Made by a program: the position numbers and the translations under genes. Shown one piece after another: positions 34,677 to 44,913 of a DNA stretch of 64,000 bases. Origin of the DNA: Tupaia tana (Eukaryota; Chordata; Mammalia; Scandentia; Tupaiidae); NCBI GenBank assembly GCA_026018925.1, contig JAKSZU010000012.1, positions 28,261,814-28,325,813 on the forward strand, in the 5' to 3' direction. Every line of letters begins with the position of its first letter. Position 1 is the first letter of the stretch. Under the pieces are notes generated by a model, which searched no databases, was not told the DNA's origin, and was given only the letters and a program-made list of their open reading frames with translations.

Positions 34677-34847
34677 AGAATAATTTTATTTAACTTTATT
34701 TACTTATTTGTTTATTTTTAATTTGACCAGAGAGGGTCAGGGAGAGAGAGAGTGTGAGAAAGCAAGCCTCCAGGTCTGAAACTTGAACCCTGGTTGGCCA
34801 TGTGGGAGTCCATTGCTCTTAACCACCATGCCACCTACCGGCCCCAT
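34677..34847 (-). repeat. Short tRNA-derived SINE, CT-tailed subfamily, reverse
   Basis: The head is at 34,847 (GGGGCCGGTAGGTGGCATGG on the - strand) and the body is only a GA-rich tract. The perfect 16-bp duplication GCAAATAACTTTTTAA lies at 34,661-34,676 and 34,848-34,863. Confidence 0.93.
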
Positions 34848-34869
34848 GCAAATAACTTTTTAAGAGTTC

Positions 34870-35125
34870 ATTTTTTTTTATTGTCGGAGTGCGTGTGCAC
34901 TTGCCAGAGAAGGAGAGAGGGGTGGGAAGGGAGAAATAAAGAGGAAGAAAGAGAGAAGGAGATGGTCACGCTGCAATTCTATCTCCTCCATTACTCCAAA
35001 CTGTCAGGATTTTAAGCATGCACAGATACTCAGCATGTTTTCTTAAGCTTCTAGGGCCAGGATTCAACCACTGTCAATCTTATGGAATTCCACTCTCTTA
35101 ACCACAGGCTACCGGATCAACCCAA
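34870..35125 (-). repeat. tRNA-derived SINE (old), reverse, shared with copy 3
   Basis: Paralogous to 46,921-47,175, so it was present before the duplication. The head is near 35,120. Confidence 0.75.
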
Positions 35126-36355
35126 AGGTAAATTCTAAAATGATCAATGAAGTGTTTATAAATCACTCGATAATAAATAAACCAGTCCAGGATGAAAGTA
35201 AAAGAGCTATCACATTAATTAAGGGAAGGCTTATCCTCATATCCCTGAATGTTAAATGAAGAGCCCATAATTTACCCTCTGTTCATATTTTCATTAGCAA
35301 TGACAAAGAGAATATTTTCTAGATTGGCCTTAAATAAACCCAAATAAGGACCCAACTAAGTATAACCATTAATTTTATTCATCTGAAGGAGCTGCTGATC
35401 TTTACTACAGGCATAAGTGTAGTAGTAAAACACAGGCACGTAGGGGATGATCTATCAAGGGTTAGGGTAGAGGGTAACTGGATTATGAAAAATAAGGAGA
35501 CTTTGTTCAATAATTCATTAACTTGTTTATCCATTGATTATACTTGCAAACAAAATAAACAAAAACTGAGACAAATAAACTAAAAGTGGAAGGCAATAAC
35601 CATAAATCATCAAAAAGAATTGAGTGGAGTTTCTGAAGAAATGTGACTTAAGTTATTGAACAGAAAATCCAAAAATAAAAGGCAAATGAAACAAATAAAG
35701 AGCCAGAAGTTGATGCAGTGGTAGAACAGGATATCCTGGGAGATGCCCCATATGATAGGATTGCAGGTATTATTTACCCGCAATAAAGTGAAGAGTCTGA
35801 TATCTCTATATTTAACACAAGAAATATTCAATGATTGATAAATTGGTAAATGTATGGAACATGCTACTGAACATTAAAGAAGGATATATTTATTTATGTC
35901 TCCCATTCAAGTTTTCAGTTGGTGTCCGTGGAATACCTAACAGCAGGGAGAGAACATCAGAGTCATGGCCCTGCAGCTGTGGCTCTCTCAGCTAAGGAAG
36001 ATGACAATGCTCAACAATTTACAGGGAGGCACATTCAAGAAAGGACTCAGGACAAGTGCACTAAGAGGAAAAACAAGATGCTTAGGGTTCTTCCAAAATT
36101 GTGGCAAATGTTGAGCAAATGGTGTGAAGAAATAATTGTTGGAAGGAAATTGGGAGCCTGAATTGCAAGCCCAACAACTGACCCAGTCTGATACTCTCCT
36201 AAAAAGACACAGATGGGATCCAAACATTTCAGTGCTCTCTGAGACCTTGTGAGAATCAATTGCCACTTCATTTACCAACATTTTCCTAGCACCTATTTTC
36301 ATTTTCGGCCTGGAACTTAATAATTACTGCAACTAAATAAAAAGACATTTTCTCT
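35126..36355 (+). repeat. Alpha downstream block, copy 2 (distal part)
   Basis: Co-linear with 47,180-48,300 (copy 3) and partly with 8400-10,050 (copy 1). The segment at 35,918-36,150 contains CAATGCTCAACAATTTACAG, shared by all three copies. Frames here are not conserved and not genes. Confidence 0.75.
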
Positions 36356-36631
36356 GGGAATAGCAGATGGCATAGTGATTATGTCTCTGCAATCCCACAT
36401 GGCCAACCACAGTTCAAGTCCCATACCCAGTGACTTGAAACTCACGTGGGTGCCTATACATGCAAACCCAAGATCCAGGGAGGAGAATGGAGGAAAAGGA
36501 ATTACAGAGTGGCCATCCTCCCTGGGGGATAATTTCTCACTTTACCTATCACTGTCTCGAATATCTGTCTGTTTCTCTCTCTCCCTGGAAAGCAATGTGC
36601 CCTAGACAAAAACCTCTGAAAAAAAAATTTA
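36356..36631 (+). repeat. tRNA-derived SINE (older)
   Basis: The head is GGGAATAGCAGATGGCATAG. Approximate duplication ACATTTTCTCT / ACATTGTCTCA. Confidence 0.8.
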
Positions 36632-36948
36632 AAACACATTGTCTCAGTATTTTTGTGCTTAAACTCCATGAGGCACAATAAAATCCAACTCAAGTTTTAA
36701 TAGCCGGTGCGTGGGCTTGAGAAATTCTCTCCTTTCATGTTACCTAAAATATTTTCTTTCTTTATCAGACAATTTTGATTGTGGTACTTTGTTTAGTAAT
36801 TAATGTGAAAGCTCTTAGAATACTATTAAATAGAGTATTAATGGAAGAATTATAAGGACCACAATAACACAAAGATGATGATAAGGATAATGGCAATGAG
36901 AACATATTGTGTGCTTTATATTTCATAGGATATTAAGAAAGAGCATTT
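36632..36948 (+). repeat. Alpha block end, 5' flank of OR-4
   Basis: Aligns with 48,300-48,584 in copy 3 and, less well, with 11,070-11,250 in copy 1. Confidence 0.75.
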
Positions 36949-37483
36949 ATTGTGGCATTATTCACAGTTGCTAAGACATGGAACCAACCCAAATGTCTAC
37001 AAACACATAAATGAATTGAAAAAGTGTGGCACATATACACTACAGAATACTACGCAGTCATGAAAAAAAAATTTAAAAAAAGAGAACCTGGTATTTGATA
37101 TAAAGTAGACAAATATGGAAGATTTATTACTAAGTGAAGCAACCCAGACTATGAAAGAGAGGTAGCATATGTCCCCACTCAATATGTACCAAATGTCTGC
37201 ATTCTGTGGCAGAAACTGAAAGGTTTGAAGGTTTAAAGACCTGGAGAGCAACTGTAGATACTAGATGTATTGTGGGAAATGAGGGAGGGTAAGATAAAGG
37301 GAATAAAAGGGAAAAGAAAGAAGCAAAACATTTAAGGGACTCCAAAGTGGAAAATTATCTGTTGATAATTTTATGTATGGTAATATCTTTGGCTGAACCA
37401 ATATACAATGTATTCATAATGAAAATATTCATTTGGTATGTTGTAATGGTACACAATGATAAGATACAAGGATTAAATTTTAA
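36949..37483 (+). mobile_element. L1 3' end fragment
   Basis: ORF2 end and 3' UTR. The exact 11-bp duplication AAAGAGCATTT lies at 36,938-36,948 and 37,484-37,494. The empty site in the OR-5 flank is at 48,574-48,584, which dates the insertion after the separation of the two units. Confidence 0.93.
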
Positions 37484-37618
37484 AAAGAGCATTTCATTTA
37501 TAAAGACAGTATATGGAATAGTAAAAATGGTATATAAAGTTCAGTTAGAAACAAGTTTAAATCTACCTCAGACATTAATGTTCTACTAATTAGGGAGCAG
37601 TTTAAAAGAAATCCTTAT

Positions 37619-37890
37619 GGGACCAGCAGTTAGCATAATGGCTATGTCATTGTACTCCCATGTAGTCAACCGCAGTTCCAGTCCTGGACCCGGTGGCTAA
37701 AACTCACGCCGGGCGCGTGTGCGTGCTTGCCCAAGATCCCGAGAGGAGAATGGAGGAGAAGGGATTGCGGTGTGGCCATCCCCTCTGGGGGATGATTTCT
37801 CGCTTTCTGTCTCTCTGTCTCTCTCTGTCTGTCTGTCTGGCGAGTGCACACGCCCTATAGCAAAATCCTCTCAAAAAAAAAAAAAAAGAT
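37619..37890 (+). repeat. tRNA-derived SINE (young type)
   Basis: A full-length copy with duplication ATCCTTAT at 37,611-37,618 and 37,891-37,898. The aligned site in the OR-5 flank is empty. Confidence 0.93.
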
Positions 37891-37898
37891 ATCCTTAT

Positions 37899-38062
37899 AA
37901 CCTTGTTTTGAGGACATGTTACTTAATATATGCAATTTTAGGAAAAGTTAATAAAACACAATAAAGACTGGGAACTTGGGAAAAAATTGTTGAAAAGACT
38001 ACAGTATAAATAAATCTCTTCTTAATGGCAGGTCTCCTGTCAGTATATTTCTACCTATCCAG
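37899..38062 (+). other. 5' flank and splice acceptor of OR-4 (beta-type)
   Basis: Nearly identical to the OR-5 flank (about 48,800-48,970) and similar to OR-2. Acceptor TCTACCTATCCAG ends at 38,062, followed by ATTGAAGAGG. Confidence 0.8.
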
Positions 38063-38108
38063 ATTGAAGAGGTCACATCTACCTGGAGCCCACAGCTACT
38101 TCCTGAGT

Positions 38109-39077
38109 ATGCACCCTCCCCAGGCCTACAACATCTCCTTTTTCCAGCCACCTGCTTTTCTTCTGACTGGCATCCCAGGGCACAAGGCCGCTCATGGCTG
38201 GATCTCCATCCCCTTCTCCTCCATGTACACTGTAGCCCTCACTGGAAACTGTCTAATCCTCCTGGCTATCAGGAGGACCCCCAGCCTGCACCAGCCCATG
38301 TACTACTTCCTGTCTATGCTGGCCTTCACTGATATGGGACTTACCTTGTCCACATTGCCCACCACCCTGGGTGTTTTCTGGTTTGACTATCAGCTCATTG
38401 GCTTCAATTCCTGCCTGGCCCAAATGTTCTTCCTGCACACCTTCTCTGTAGTAGAGTCCTCGGTGCTCCTAGCCATGTCATTTGACCGCTTTTTGGCCAT
38501 CTCCAATCCACTGCGCTATGCAGCCATCCTCACAAATAATGTCATCATCAGGATTGGACTGGCCATAGTGACTCGAGCCACTGTGTCCCTCTTCCCTGTG
38601 CCAGTCTTGCTGAAGCGACTGAACTTTTGCCCAGACCAGACCCTCTTGTCCCACTCCTTCTGTTTTCACCCTGATGTGATGAGGCGGGCCTGTGATGACA
38701 TCACCATAAACATCCTCTATGGGCTCTATGTAGTACTGTCTACAGGGGGCATAGACTCCCTGCTCATCGTTCTGTCCTATACCCTCATCCTGCACACAGT
38801 CCTTGGCCTGGCTTCTCCCAGGGAGCGTGTCCGGGCTCTCAACACCTGTGTGTCTCATACTTTAGCTGTCCTGGTTTTCTACATCCCAGCCATAAGTGTG
38901 TCCATTATCTATCGTTTTGAGAAACACCTACCCTCCATTGTACATGCCCTGGTAGCCTATGTGTATCTGGTGGTGCCTCCTGTGCTCAATCCCATCATCT
39001 ACAGTGTCAAATCAAAACCCATCAGAGAGGCCATGCTCAGACAGCTAAGAAGGAAGGGGGCAAGGTGCATAAAATAA
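38109..39077 (+). CDS. OR-4: class I odorant receptor, OR51 family (alpha/beta chimera)
   Basis: This is a 322-aa seven-transmembrane receptor with an intact frame and the standard odorant receptor motifs (MSFDRF, three loop 2 cysteines, LNTCVSH, PPVLNPIIY). The start at 38,109 is the conserved Met. The in-frame ATG at 38,025 lies upstream of the acceptor. One residue is deleted near the N-terminus (AYNISFF instead of the A.INISFF pattern), leaving the NIS glycosylation site intact at 8-10. The gene is mosaic: the 5' flank is beta-type, the TM2-TM3 region is like OR-3 (FDYQLIGFNSCLAQ), TM5 is like OR-2 (VLSTGGIDSLL), the TM6 end is alpha-like, TM7 has beta-type LVVPPVLN, and the 3' flank is alpha-type. 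Substitutions in otherwise conserved places are K for E in GIPGHK and YRFEKH for HRFGKH. It probably uses the promoter module at 33,040-33,162. Confidence 0.95.
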   Translation: MHPPQAYNISFFQPPAFLLTGIPGHKAAHGWISIPFSSMYTVALTGNCLILLAIRRTPSLHQPMYYFLSMLAFTDMGLTLSTLPTTLGVFWFDYQLIGFNSCLAQMFFLHTFSVVESSVLLAMSFDRFLAISNPLRYAAILTNNVIIRIGLAIVTRATVSLFPVPVLLKRLNFCPDQTLLSHSFCFHPDVMRRACDDITINILYGLYVVLSTGGIDSLLIVLSYTLILHTVLGLASPRERVRALNTCVSHTLAVLVFYIPAISVSIIYRFEKHLPSIVHALVAYVYLVVPPVLNPIIYSVKSKPIREAMLRQLRRKGARCIK

Positions 39078-39754
39078 AAAACTGACCATAGGATCTAGGG
39101 TAAAAACATGGCCAAATAATTACATCTTATGTTTTCAAAGGTCTTTTCCAGAGCTCTGACCCAGATCCATGATCCACAGTGTGATGAGATAATAGATTCC
39201 CTAATATCTCCAGGTGAAGAACAGTCTTGACATTCCTGCATTCACTACCATTGGATTATTATTCAGTGTTTACTTACAAAAAAATCTGTGCTTATCAATG
39301 GTAAAAAAATAAGTTGAATCATATTAGTTTCTTCTATCATTAAATGACAGAGTCCTGTAAATATGTCATTATATTAATATATATAATGAGACTGTGACAG
39401 GCATATACCATAGAAATTCAGAAGAGAGTTTAATGGTCCAACCAAAGGAAATAAGACATTATCCATTTTAGATGGAGGTCCAAAGGTGAAAAGACGTTTG
39501 TCAACCAAGAAAAGGTATACCTAATAAAGCAAATAACAATGTAAAAAAAAAATTAAAACTAAAGTTTGGGATAATTTGATGTGTTTGTGGAAAAGTAAGC
39601 AGTCAGACATGGCTCCACGTAATCTGTACATGTTTGTGTTGGAGGGAGAAATCATAGAAGTGAGCTAGATGATAGCCATGAAGAGATTTTAGGGGACCTT
39701 TTAGACCTGACTGAAACATTTGACCATCAGTCTTCATTTCAAAGTCAGCCATGG
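39078..39754 (+). repeat. Alpha downstream block, copy 3 (start)
   Basis: Aligns closely with 24,659-25,010 and 25,344-25,740. No gene. Confidence 0.8.
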
Positions 39755-40300
39755 GGGACCAGCAGATGGTGTAATGGTTACATGATTGGACTTCCATGTA
39801 GTCAACCACAGTTCAAGTCCCAGACCCATGGCTTAAAACTCACACCAGGCATGGGAACCAGCAGTTAGAGTAATGGCTATGTCACTGGACTCCCACATAG
39901 TCGACAGCGGTTCACATCCCGGACCCGGTGGCTTAAAACTCATGCCGGGCGCGTGTGCATGCGTGCCCAAGATCCCTAGAGGAGAATGGAGGAGAAGGGA
40001 TTGCAGTGTGACCATCCCCCCGGGGGTGATTTCTCACTTTCTGTCTCTATGTCTCTCTCTGTCTGTCTGGCGAGCGCACACATCCTATAGCGAAAACCTC
40101 TCAAAAAATAAAAAAACTCACACCAGGCATGTGTGCATGCATGCCCAAGATCCTGAAAGAAGAATGGTGGAGAAAGGATTGCAGCATGGCCATCCCCCCA
40201 GGAGGTGAGTTCTCACTTTTTATCTCTATGTCTCTCTCTGTTTCTCCAGTGAGCACACATGCTCTATAGCAAAAATCTCTCTTAAAAAAAAAAAAAAAAA
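39755..40300 (+). repeat. tRNA-derived SINE interrupted by a second SINE
   Basis: The outer copy runs 39,755-39,853 and 40,115-40,300, with the exact duplication AAAGTCAGCCATGG at 39,741-39,754 and 40,301-40,314. The empty paralogous site is at about 25,698 (AAATCAGCCATGG). Confidence 0.93.
39854..40114 (+). repeat. Inner tRNA-derived SINE (young type)
   Basis: Inserted into the outer SINE. The exact 17-bp duplication AACTCACACCAGGCATG lies at 39,837-39,853 and 40,115-40,131. Confidence 0.95.
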
Positions 40301-40314
40301 AAAGTCAGCCATGG

Positions 40315-40814
40315 AAGTGTACCACATTGTGGAGGATGCACAGGCTTAATTTATAAATTAAAATGGTGAAAGTGAGGAGACACAAAGCAAGGAAACCAAT
40401 TAGAAAGTTATTGCAACAGTTTTGGGAAAAAAATTCTAGAGTTACATCAGTGTCACCAATAATGGAGGGGAAGGGTGTATTTTTTTTAATTATTTATGAA
40501 TTTTCCATCTCCATGTACTGAAAGTGCCCAAGAACAATGGCAGTGGCACCAGTGAGCAGAGCTAGCACTCTCCTACTGCTGTCTAAGTGCCATTCTCCAC
40601 TGCAAGCAACCTGAGATCCTGGAGGAGATAGTTAAGTCAGAGAAGGAAGCATGGAAAACACAAGATGTTAGTGAAATAGATTGTACCTGAAACTATTAAG
40701 AACATGAAGAGAGTGAAGTCATGTACCAAAAAATAAAAATGCACAGAACCCATTTGAAAGGGTTACCAGTAGCCAAATGTACAGTGAAAACTGAAATATT
40801 AAAAATTATTAGGC
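40315..40814 (+). repeat. Alpha downstream block, copy 3
   Basis: Aligns with 25,700-25,900 and 26,130-26,455 of copy 2, sharing GTACTGAAAGTGCCCAAGAA. No gene. Confidence 0.8.
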
Positions 40815-41052
40815 TGGGACCAGTAGATGGCATAATGGTTACATCACAGACCTCTTATGAAGTTAACTGTGGATCAAGTCCCAGACATGGTGGCTTAAAA
40901 CTCACGCTGGGTGCGAGTGGGTGCACACCCAAGATCCAGAGAGGAGAAGGGATTGCGTCGTGGCCATCAGCACTGGGGGATAATCTTTCACTTTCTGTCT
41001 TCCTGTCTCGCTCTGTCTCTCTGACAAAAATCTTTAGCATAAAAAGAAAAAA
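40815..41052 (+). repeat. tRNA-derived SINE, private to copy 3
   Basis: The head is GGGACCAGTAGATGGCATAATGG. It has AATTATT on both sides and no counterpart in copy 2. Confidence 0.85.
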
Positions 41053-41060
41053 CAATTATT

Positions 41061-41328
41061 GGACCAGGGGACAGCAGAGGTATGTGGGTAAGGTGCTAGA
41101 TTCTCACATGGTTGACCACAATTTGAATCCCAGACTAGGCAGCTTGAAAATCATGCCAGATGTACGTGCATGCATGCCCAAAATCCTGAGAGGAAACTGG
41201 AGGAGATGGGATTATGGCATGGCATCCCCCCTCCCCATTCCCAGTGGAAAGCAATGATTTCTCACTTTCCCTCTCTCAGTCTCTCTCTGGTGAGCGCACA
41301 CACCCTATGGCAAAAACCTAAAAGCAAA
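41061..41328 (+). repeat. tRNA-derived SINE (older), shared with copy 2
   Basis: Paralogous to 26,459-26,712. AATTATT on both sides. Confidence 0.8.
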
Positions 41329-41335
41329 AATTATT

Positions 41336-41588
41336 GGGCCAGCTGGTGGCATGGTGGTTAAGGCAGCTGCATCCCACATGGCCATCTGAACACTTTGAGT
41401 CCTAGAATCAGCAGCTTGAGAAACACATGTGTGCATATGTGTATACAGGCAAAAACCTGAAAAGACAAACAGATGGAGAAGGAATTGCAGCATAATAATT
41501 TCCCATGAGGAAGTACTTTCTCTTCTTTCTCTCTCTTTTTCTCTCTCTTTCTCTAACAAGGAAGTCCATCCTCTGGCAAAACTTCTAA
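41336..41588 (+). repeat. tRNA-derived SINE (older), shared with copy 2
   Basis: The head is GGGCCAGCTGGTGGCATGG. Paralogous to 26,757-27,010. AATTATT on both sides. Confidence 0.8.
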
Positions 41589-41680
41589 AAATTATTAATA
41601 ATTTTTGACAACAATGAATAATAACTAATTGATTCTTTCCTAAAAAAGAGGTCCATAAAGATACTCAAAACATTGAGAGA

Positions 41681-41960
41681 CGGGACCAGCAGTTAGCGTA
41701 ATGGCTATGTCACTGGACTCCCACGTAGTCGACCGCGGTTCGAGTCCCGGACCCGGTGGCTTAAACTCACGCCGGGCGCGTGTGCGTGCGTGCCCAGGAT
41801 CCCAAGAGGAGAATGGAGGAGAAGGGATTGCGGCGTGGCCATCCTCCCTGGGGGGTGATTTCCTGCTTTCTATCTCTCTGTCTCTCTCTGTCTGTCTGGC
41901 GAGCACACGCGCCCTATAGCAAAAACCTCTCCAAAAAAAGAAGAAGAAGAAAAAAAAAAA
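41681..41960 (+). repeat. tRNA-derived SINE (young type, near consensus)
   Basis: One of the best preserved copies, with GGTTCGAGTCCCGGACCC as B-box region. The exact duplication AAACATTGAGAGA lies at 41,668-41,680 and 41,961-41,973. It is inserted at a different site from the copy at 27,085. Confidence 0.95.
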
Positions 41961-41984
41961 AAACATTGAGAGAAAAAAGAAGTT

Positions 41985-42258
41985 AAATTTTTCTTTTTTT
42001 ATTACTCCTTTTTTTTATACATTTGTATTTATTTTTTCCATTTCATTTTCTTCCATACATTCAATCACATTATTATTTGTCTCACAAAATAGATATTTCA
42101 ACAGGTGAACATTTCTCCCTAGTACTGTTGATAAAACTACGAAATGTCTTCAACAGATAATACCACACCTCTTTGTGCCACTAATGCCTTGCCTTCCTGT
42201 CCCTCCCCCAAATGTCCTTTCTCAGACCCTCCTCTTTCACACACACTATATTCCTCTT
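41985..42258 (-). mobile_element. L1 3' UTR fragment, reverse
   Basis: T-rich left end, then CATTCAATCACATTATTATTT ... GAACATTTCTCCCTAGT ... CCACACCTC, the complement of the local L1 3' UTR. Absent at the aligned site near 27,400. Confidence 0.8.
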
Positions 42259-42555
42259 AAAGAGGAATGTATCAAGTGCAAAAGTATGGATAAATTTAGA
42301 AAACTAAGTTTAGAATAAGTAATAGAATAATAATCACTAAGTACTCATAGGTTTGGTTGAGAAATGAAACGTTCACACTAAAATATTACTGCACACCTTA
42401 CTTACTAAATAGAAAAGGGTAAATATCCCAATCATTAAAGAAGATTAATGATTACTACCTTAAGTGAATGAGCAAACTCTCATTCATCGATGCTTAATCT
42501 ATAAGATAATTTGGCTTTGTAACTTCTGATATGAACAATAAGAATACAACATCAT
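42259..42555 (+). repeat. Alpha downstream block, copy 3
   Basis: Aligns with 27,415-27,525 and 27,883-28,010 of copy 2. No gene. Confidence 0.75.
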
Positions 42556-42639
42556 GGGAGCCAGTGGGTGGTGTGGTGGTTAAGGTGCTGGATATTACCA
42601 CATGGCCAGCCATGGTTCGAATCCTGGACCTGATGGCTT

Positions 42640-42684
<45 letters not shown>

Positions 42685-42771
42685 CTCTTGCTCTCTGTCT
42701 CTGTGTTTTTCTGTGGTCAAATTTTAAAAAGAAAGAAAAGAAAAGAAGTGAATAAATAAAATTTTTTTAAA
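42556..42771 (+). repeat. Short tRNA-derived SINE, CT-tailed subfamily
   Basis: The head is GGGAGCCAGTGGGTGGTGTGG and the B-box is GGTTCGAATCC. The body is a (CT)n tract followed by an A-rich tail. Duplication AGAATACAACAT / AGAATGCAACAT. Confidence 0.9.
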
Positions 42772-43187
42772 AGAATGCAACATTACATATATAGAAATCT
42801 TACCAAAATTGTTTAACCTCAACCTAGCCATGAGGACATAATCAGAAAAATACAGGATATATATACACACATAGACACATAGACATAAAAACACAAACTG
42901 ACCTAGAATCTTTTTTAAAATGCAATATTATAATTGTCAAGGACAATAGTAATGAGTAAATAAAAATTATCTAATAAGTAAAAATAAATTTAAAATAATT
43001 TTATTGTAATATCTCAAATAATGTATGGAATATTTACCTAAATTAAAATAGATTAATGGGACACAACAAACAATTACTAACATTAAACAGTAATTTTAGG
43101 AAAATCATGAAAATTTTAATATCTATTATACACCAATTATAATAATAGATTAATGTACTATGGGTTAGTTTGAAATAGTATTATGGA
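42772..43187 (+). repeat. Alpha downstream block, copy 3
   Basis: Holds the empty sites for the two L1 insertions of copy 2 (about 42,790-42,802 and 43,100). No gene. Confidence 0.75.
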
Positions 43188-43468
43188 TATAGAAACACAG
43201 TAAATAGTTGTGAATACCAGATATAGTATGGTAAGAGAGTGGGTGAAAGAGTAGAGTCAAAGGGAGGACATTTAGAAGAAAAAATAGGGAGGCAAAGCAT
43301 TAATGGGACAAAGAAATGGGGTATTATTTGTTGAAGATAACTTTGTAGTATTATCAACTGGACTAGGGAGAAATGTACACATGTTGGAATATTCACTTTG
43401 TAAGCTGAATAACATGACTGAATGTATAAAGAACTTGAAATAAAAAATTAAATAAATAAATAAATGAT
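43188..43468 (+). mobile_element. L1 3' UTR fragment
   Basis: CACAGTAAATAGTTGTGAATACCAG to TGTATAAAGAACTTGAAATAAAAAA. It interrupts a sequence continuous in copies 1 and 2 (near 3820 and 30,470). Confidence 0.8.
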
Positions 43469-44633
43469 ATTGTGATTATGGGAAAGAATCTATTTTTATA
43501 AAGTACATGCTTAATATTTTTTTAAAAAACACTATGGTGTATTCAATTTACTTTCAACCAGTTGGCCAAAAAAATCTGTATGTGTGAATATGTATATATA
43601 CAAGTGTATGTATGTGTATGTGTGTATATGTAGAAGGAAGTGGAATAGAAACCTAGAAAACTACATAGAATCTTCTCAGCTTACAAAATGAGAAGTTAAG
43701 TGTTCATTCGAGTAGTCTTCCAACTTTTCCATACCTTTGAGTTCATACAACCTATACAGTGTGAGTAGGAAAAAACATATGTACACACAAAAATATAGAT
43801 ATTGTATGTGTGAGCATAATTTATGTTAGTATGTGTATATATGTCTGTATTATACCTACTTAAATACTTCAATGGATATATACAAATATAATAATACCCA
43901 GGATCCTTTTATACTTCAAGAGATATAAGAGAATTCCTCAGACAATTACTTAACGCTGAGGAAGATCCCAAGGCTGAGCATGGGTCCCAAGCTGAGCTAT
44001 TGCTTTTAAGAATAAAGAATTAGAGTACAGGCAAAGCAATTACAATTCTTCTTGGCTAGGTGTGATTTCCACTAAGTGTGGAAATGGGACTTTACCAACT
44101 CATACCCTAAGTCAAGTCAGGGTTTTAACTGTGATCCCTGCACACTTTTGGTTTCTCCTAGTGACAGTGCCTAACACAACATCTAGTGTTACAAATAATT
44201 GCATAGGATACTGGGAAATCTTTGAGGCCAGAGATCATAAACTATATTTTAGTTATTTCTGTATCTTCAGTACTTAACTTGAATATGTAAAAGCTTACCA
44301 CTCAATGAATAAAGTTTTAATGAAGAATGAAGACAGGAAAAGAATGAATCATAAGGCCAATGGATCTCGTAAGAAATGACACCTTCTCGGTAAAGGTTTA
44401 CAACTCTTCCCCCAGGTTGCCTCTAGATGTAGGCAGAGTGATGGACCCATAATCACACAGCCATCAGAGCAAACCTAACAGCCTCCCTTACTGCTATAGC
44501 ACTTCCCTATGTTCTCCATTCTATCTGCAAGTAATTTCCTGTGAGGGTCTATATTACAAGTTATATCCCTTCACCACTGTAGCACAAATACATATTATAG
44601 GTTATACTCCTTCGCCTTGATCTAAAGTGGCAC
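43469..44633 (+). repeat. Alpha downstream block, copy 3
   Basis: Co-linear with 3830-4760 and 30,475-31,440. No gene is seen. Confidence 0.75.
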
Positions 44634-44903
44634 AGTGTATCTGTGATAGAAAATTCATGTTGAATGCTGTATTTATATACAGTGAATAATGGAGAAGTAA
44701 GACATTGAGTTACACAGATATGGTTTTTTGCCTTTTGGTGATGTGGTGTATAGTAGTTTCAACTCGTCTGTTGTGTGGCATATATCATGTTGGGTAAAAT
44801 CTCTTCATAAACTAAATGATGTATAATGACTGAATGTATAAATAATAATAAATAATACTGATAAAAATAAAATAATTTAATACAATAAAAAAGTAAAATA
44901 AAT
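44634..44903 (+). mobile_element. L1 3' end fragment
   Basis: Ends ATGACTGAATGTATAAATAATAATAAATAAT plus A-rich tail. The exact duplication AAAGTGGCAC lies at 44,624-44,633 and 44,904-44,913. The empty site in copy 2 is at about 31,896 (CTAAAATGGCAC). Confidence 0.85.
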
Positions 44904-44913
44904 AAAGTGGCAC

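Noticed and set aside
40796-41596. CRISPR-like array of repeats
   Set aside because: The regular units are SINE copies in mammalian DNA. There are no uniform repeats with unique spacers.
41640-41966. Repeated ~70-130 codon frames containing RDRETE or GDFSLS motifs (also 609-857, 12,823-13,119, 16,600-16,890, 62,890-63,168 and others)
   Set aside because: All lie in SINE copies. The apparent protein similarity between them is repeat similarity.
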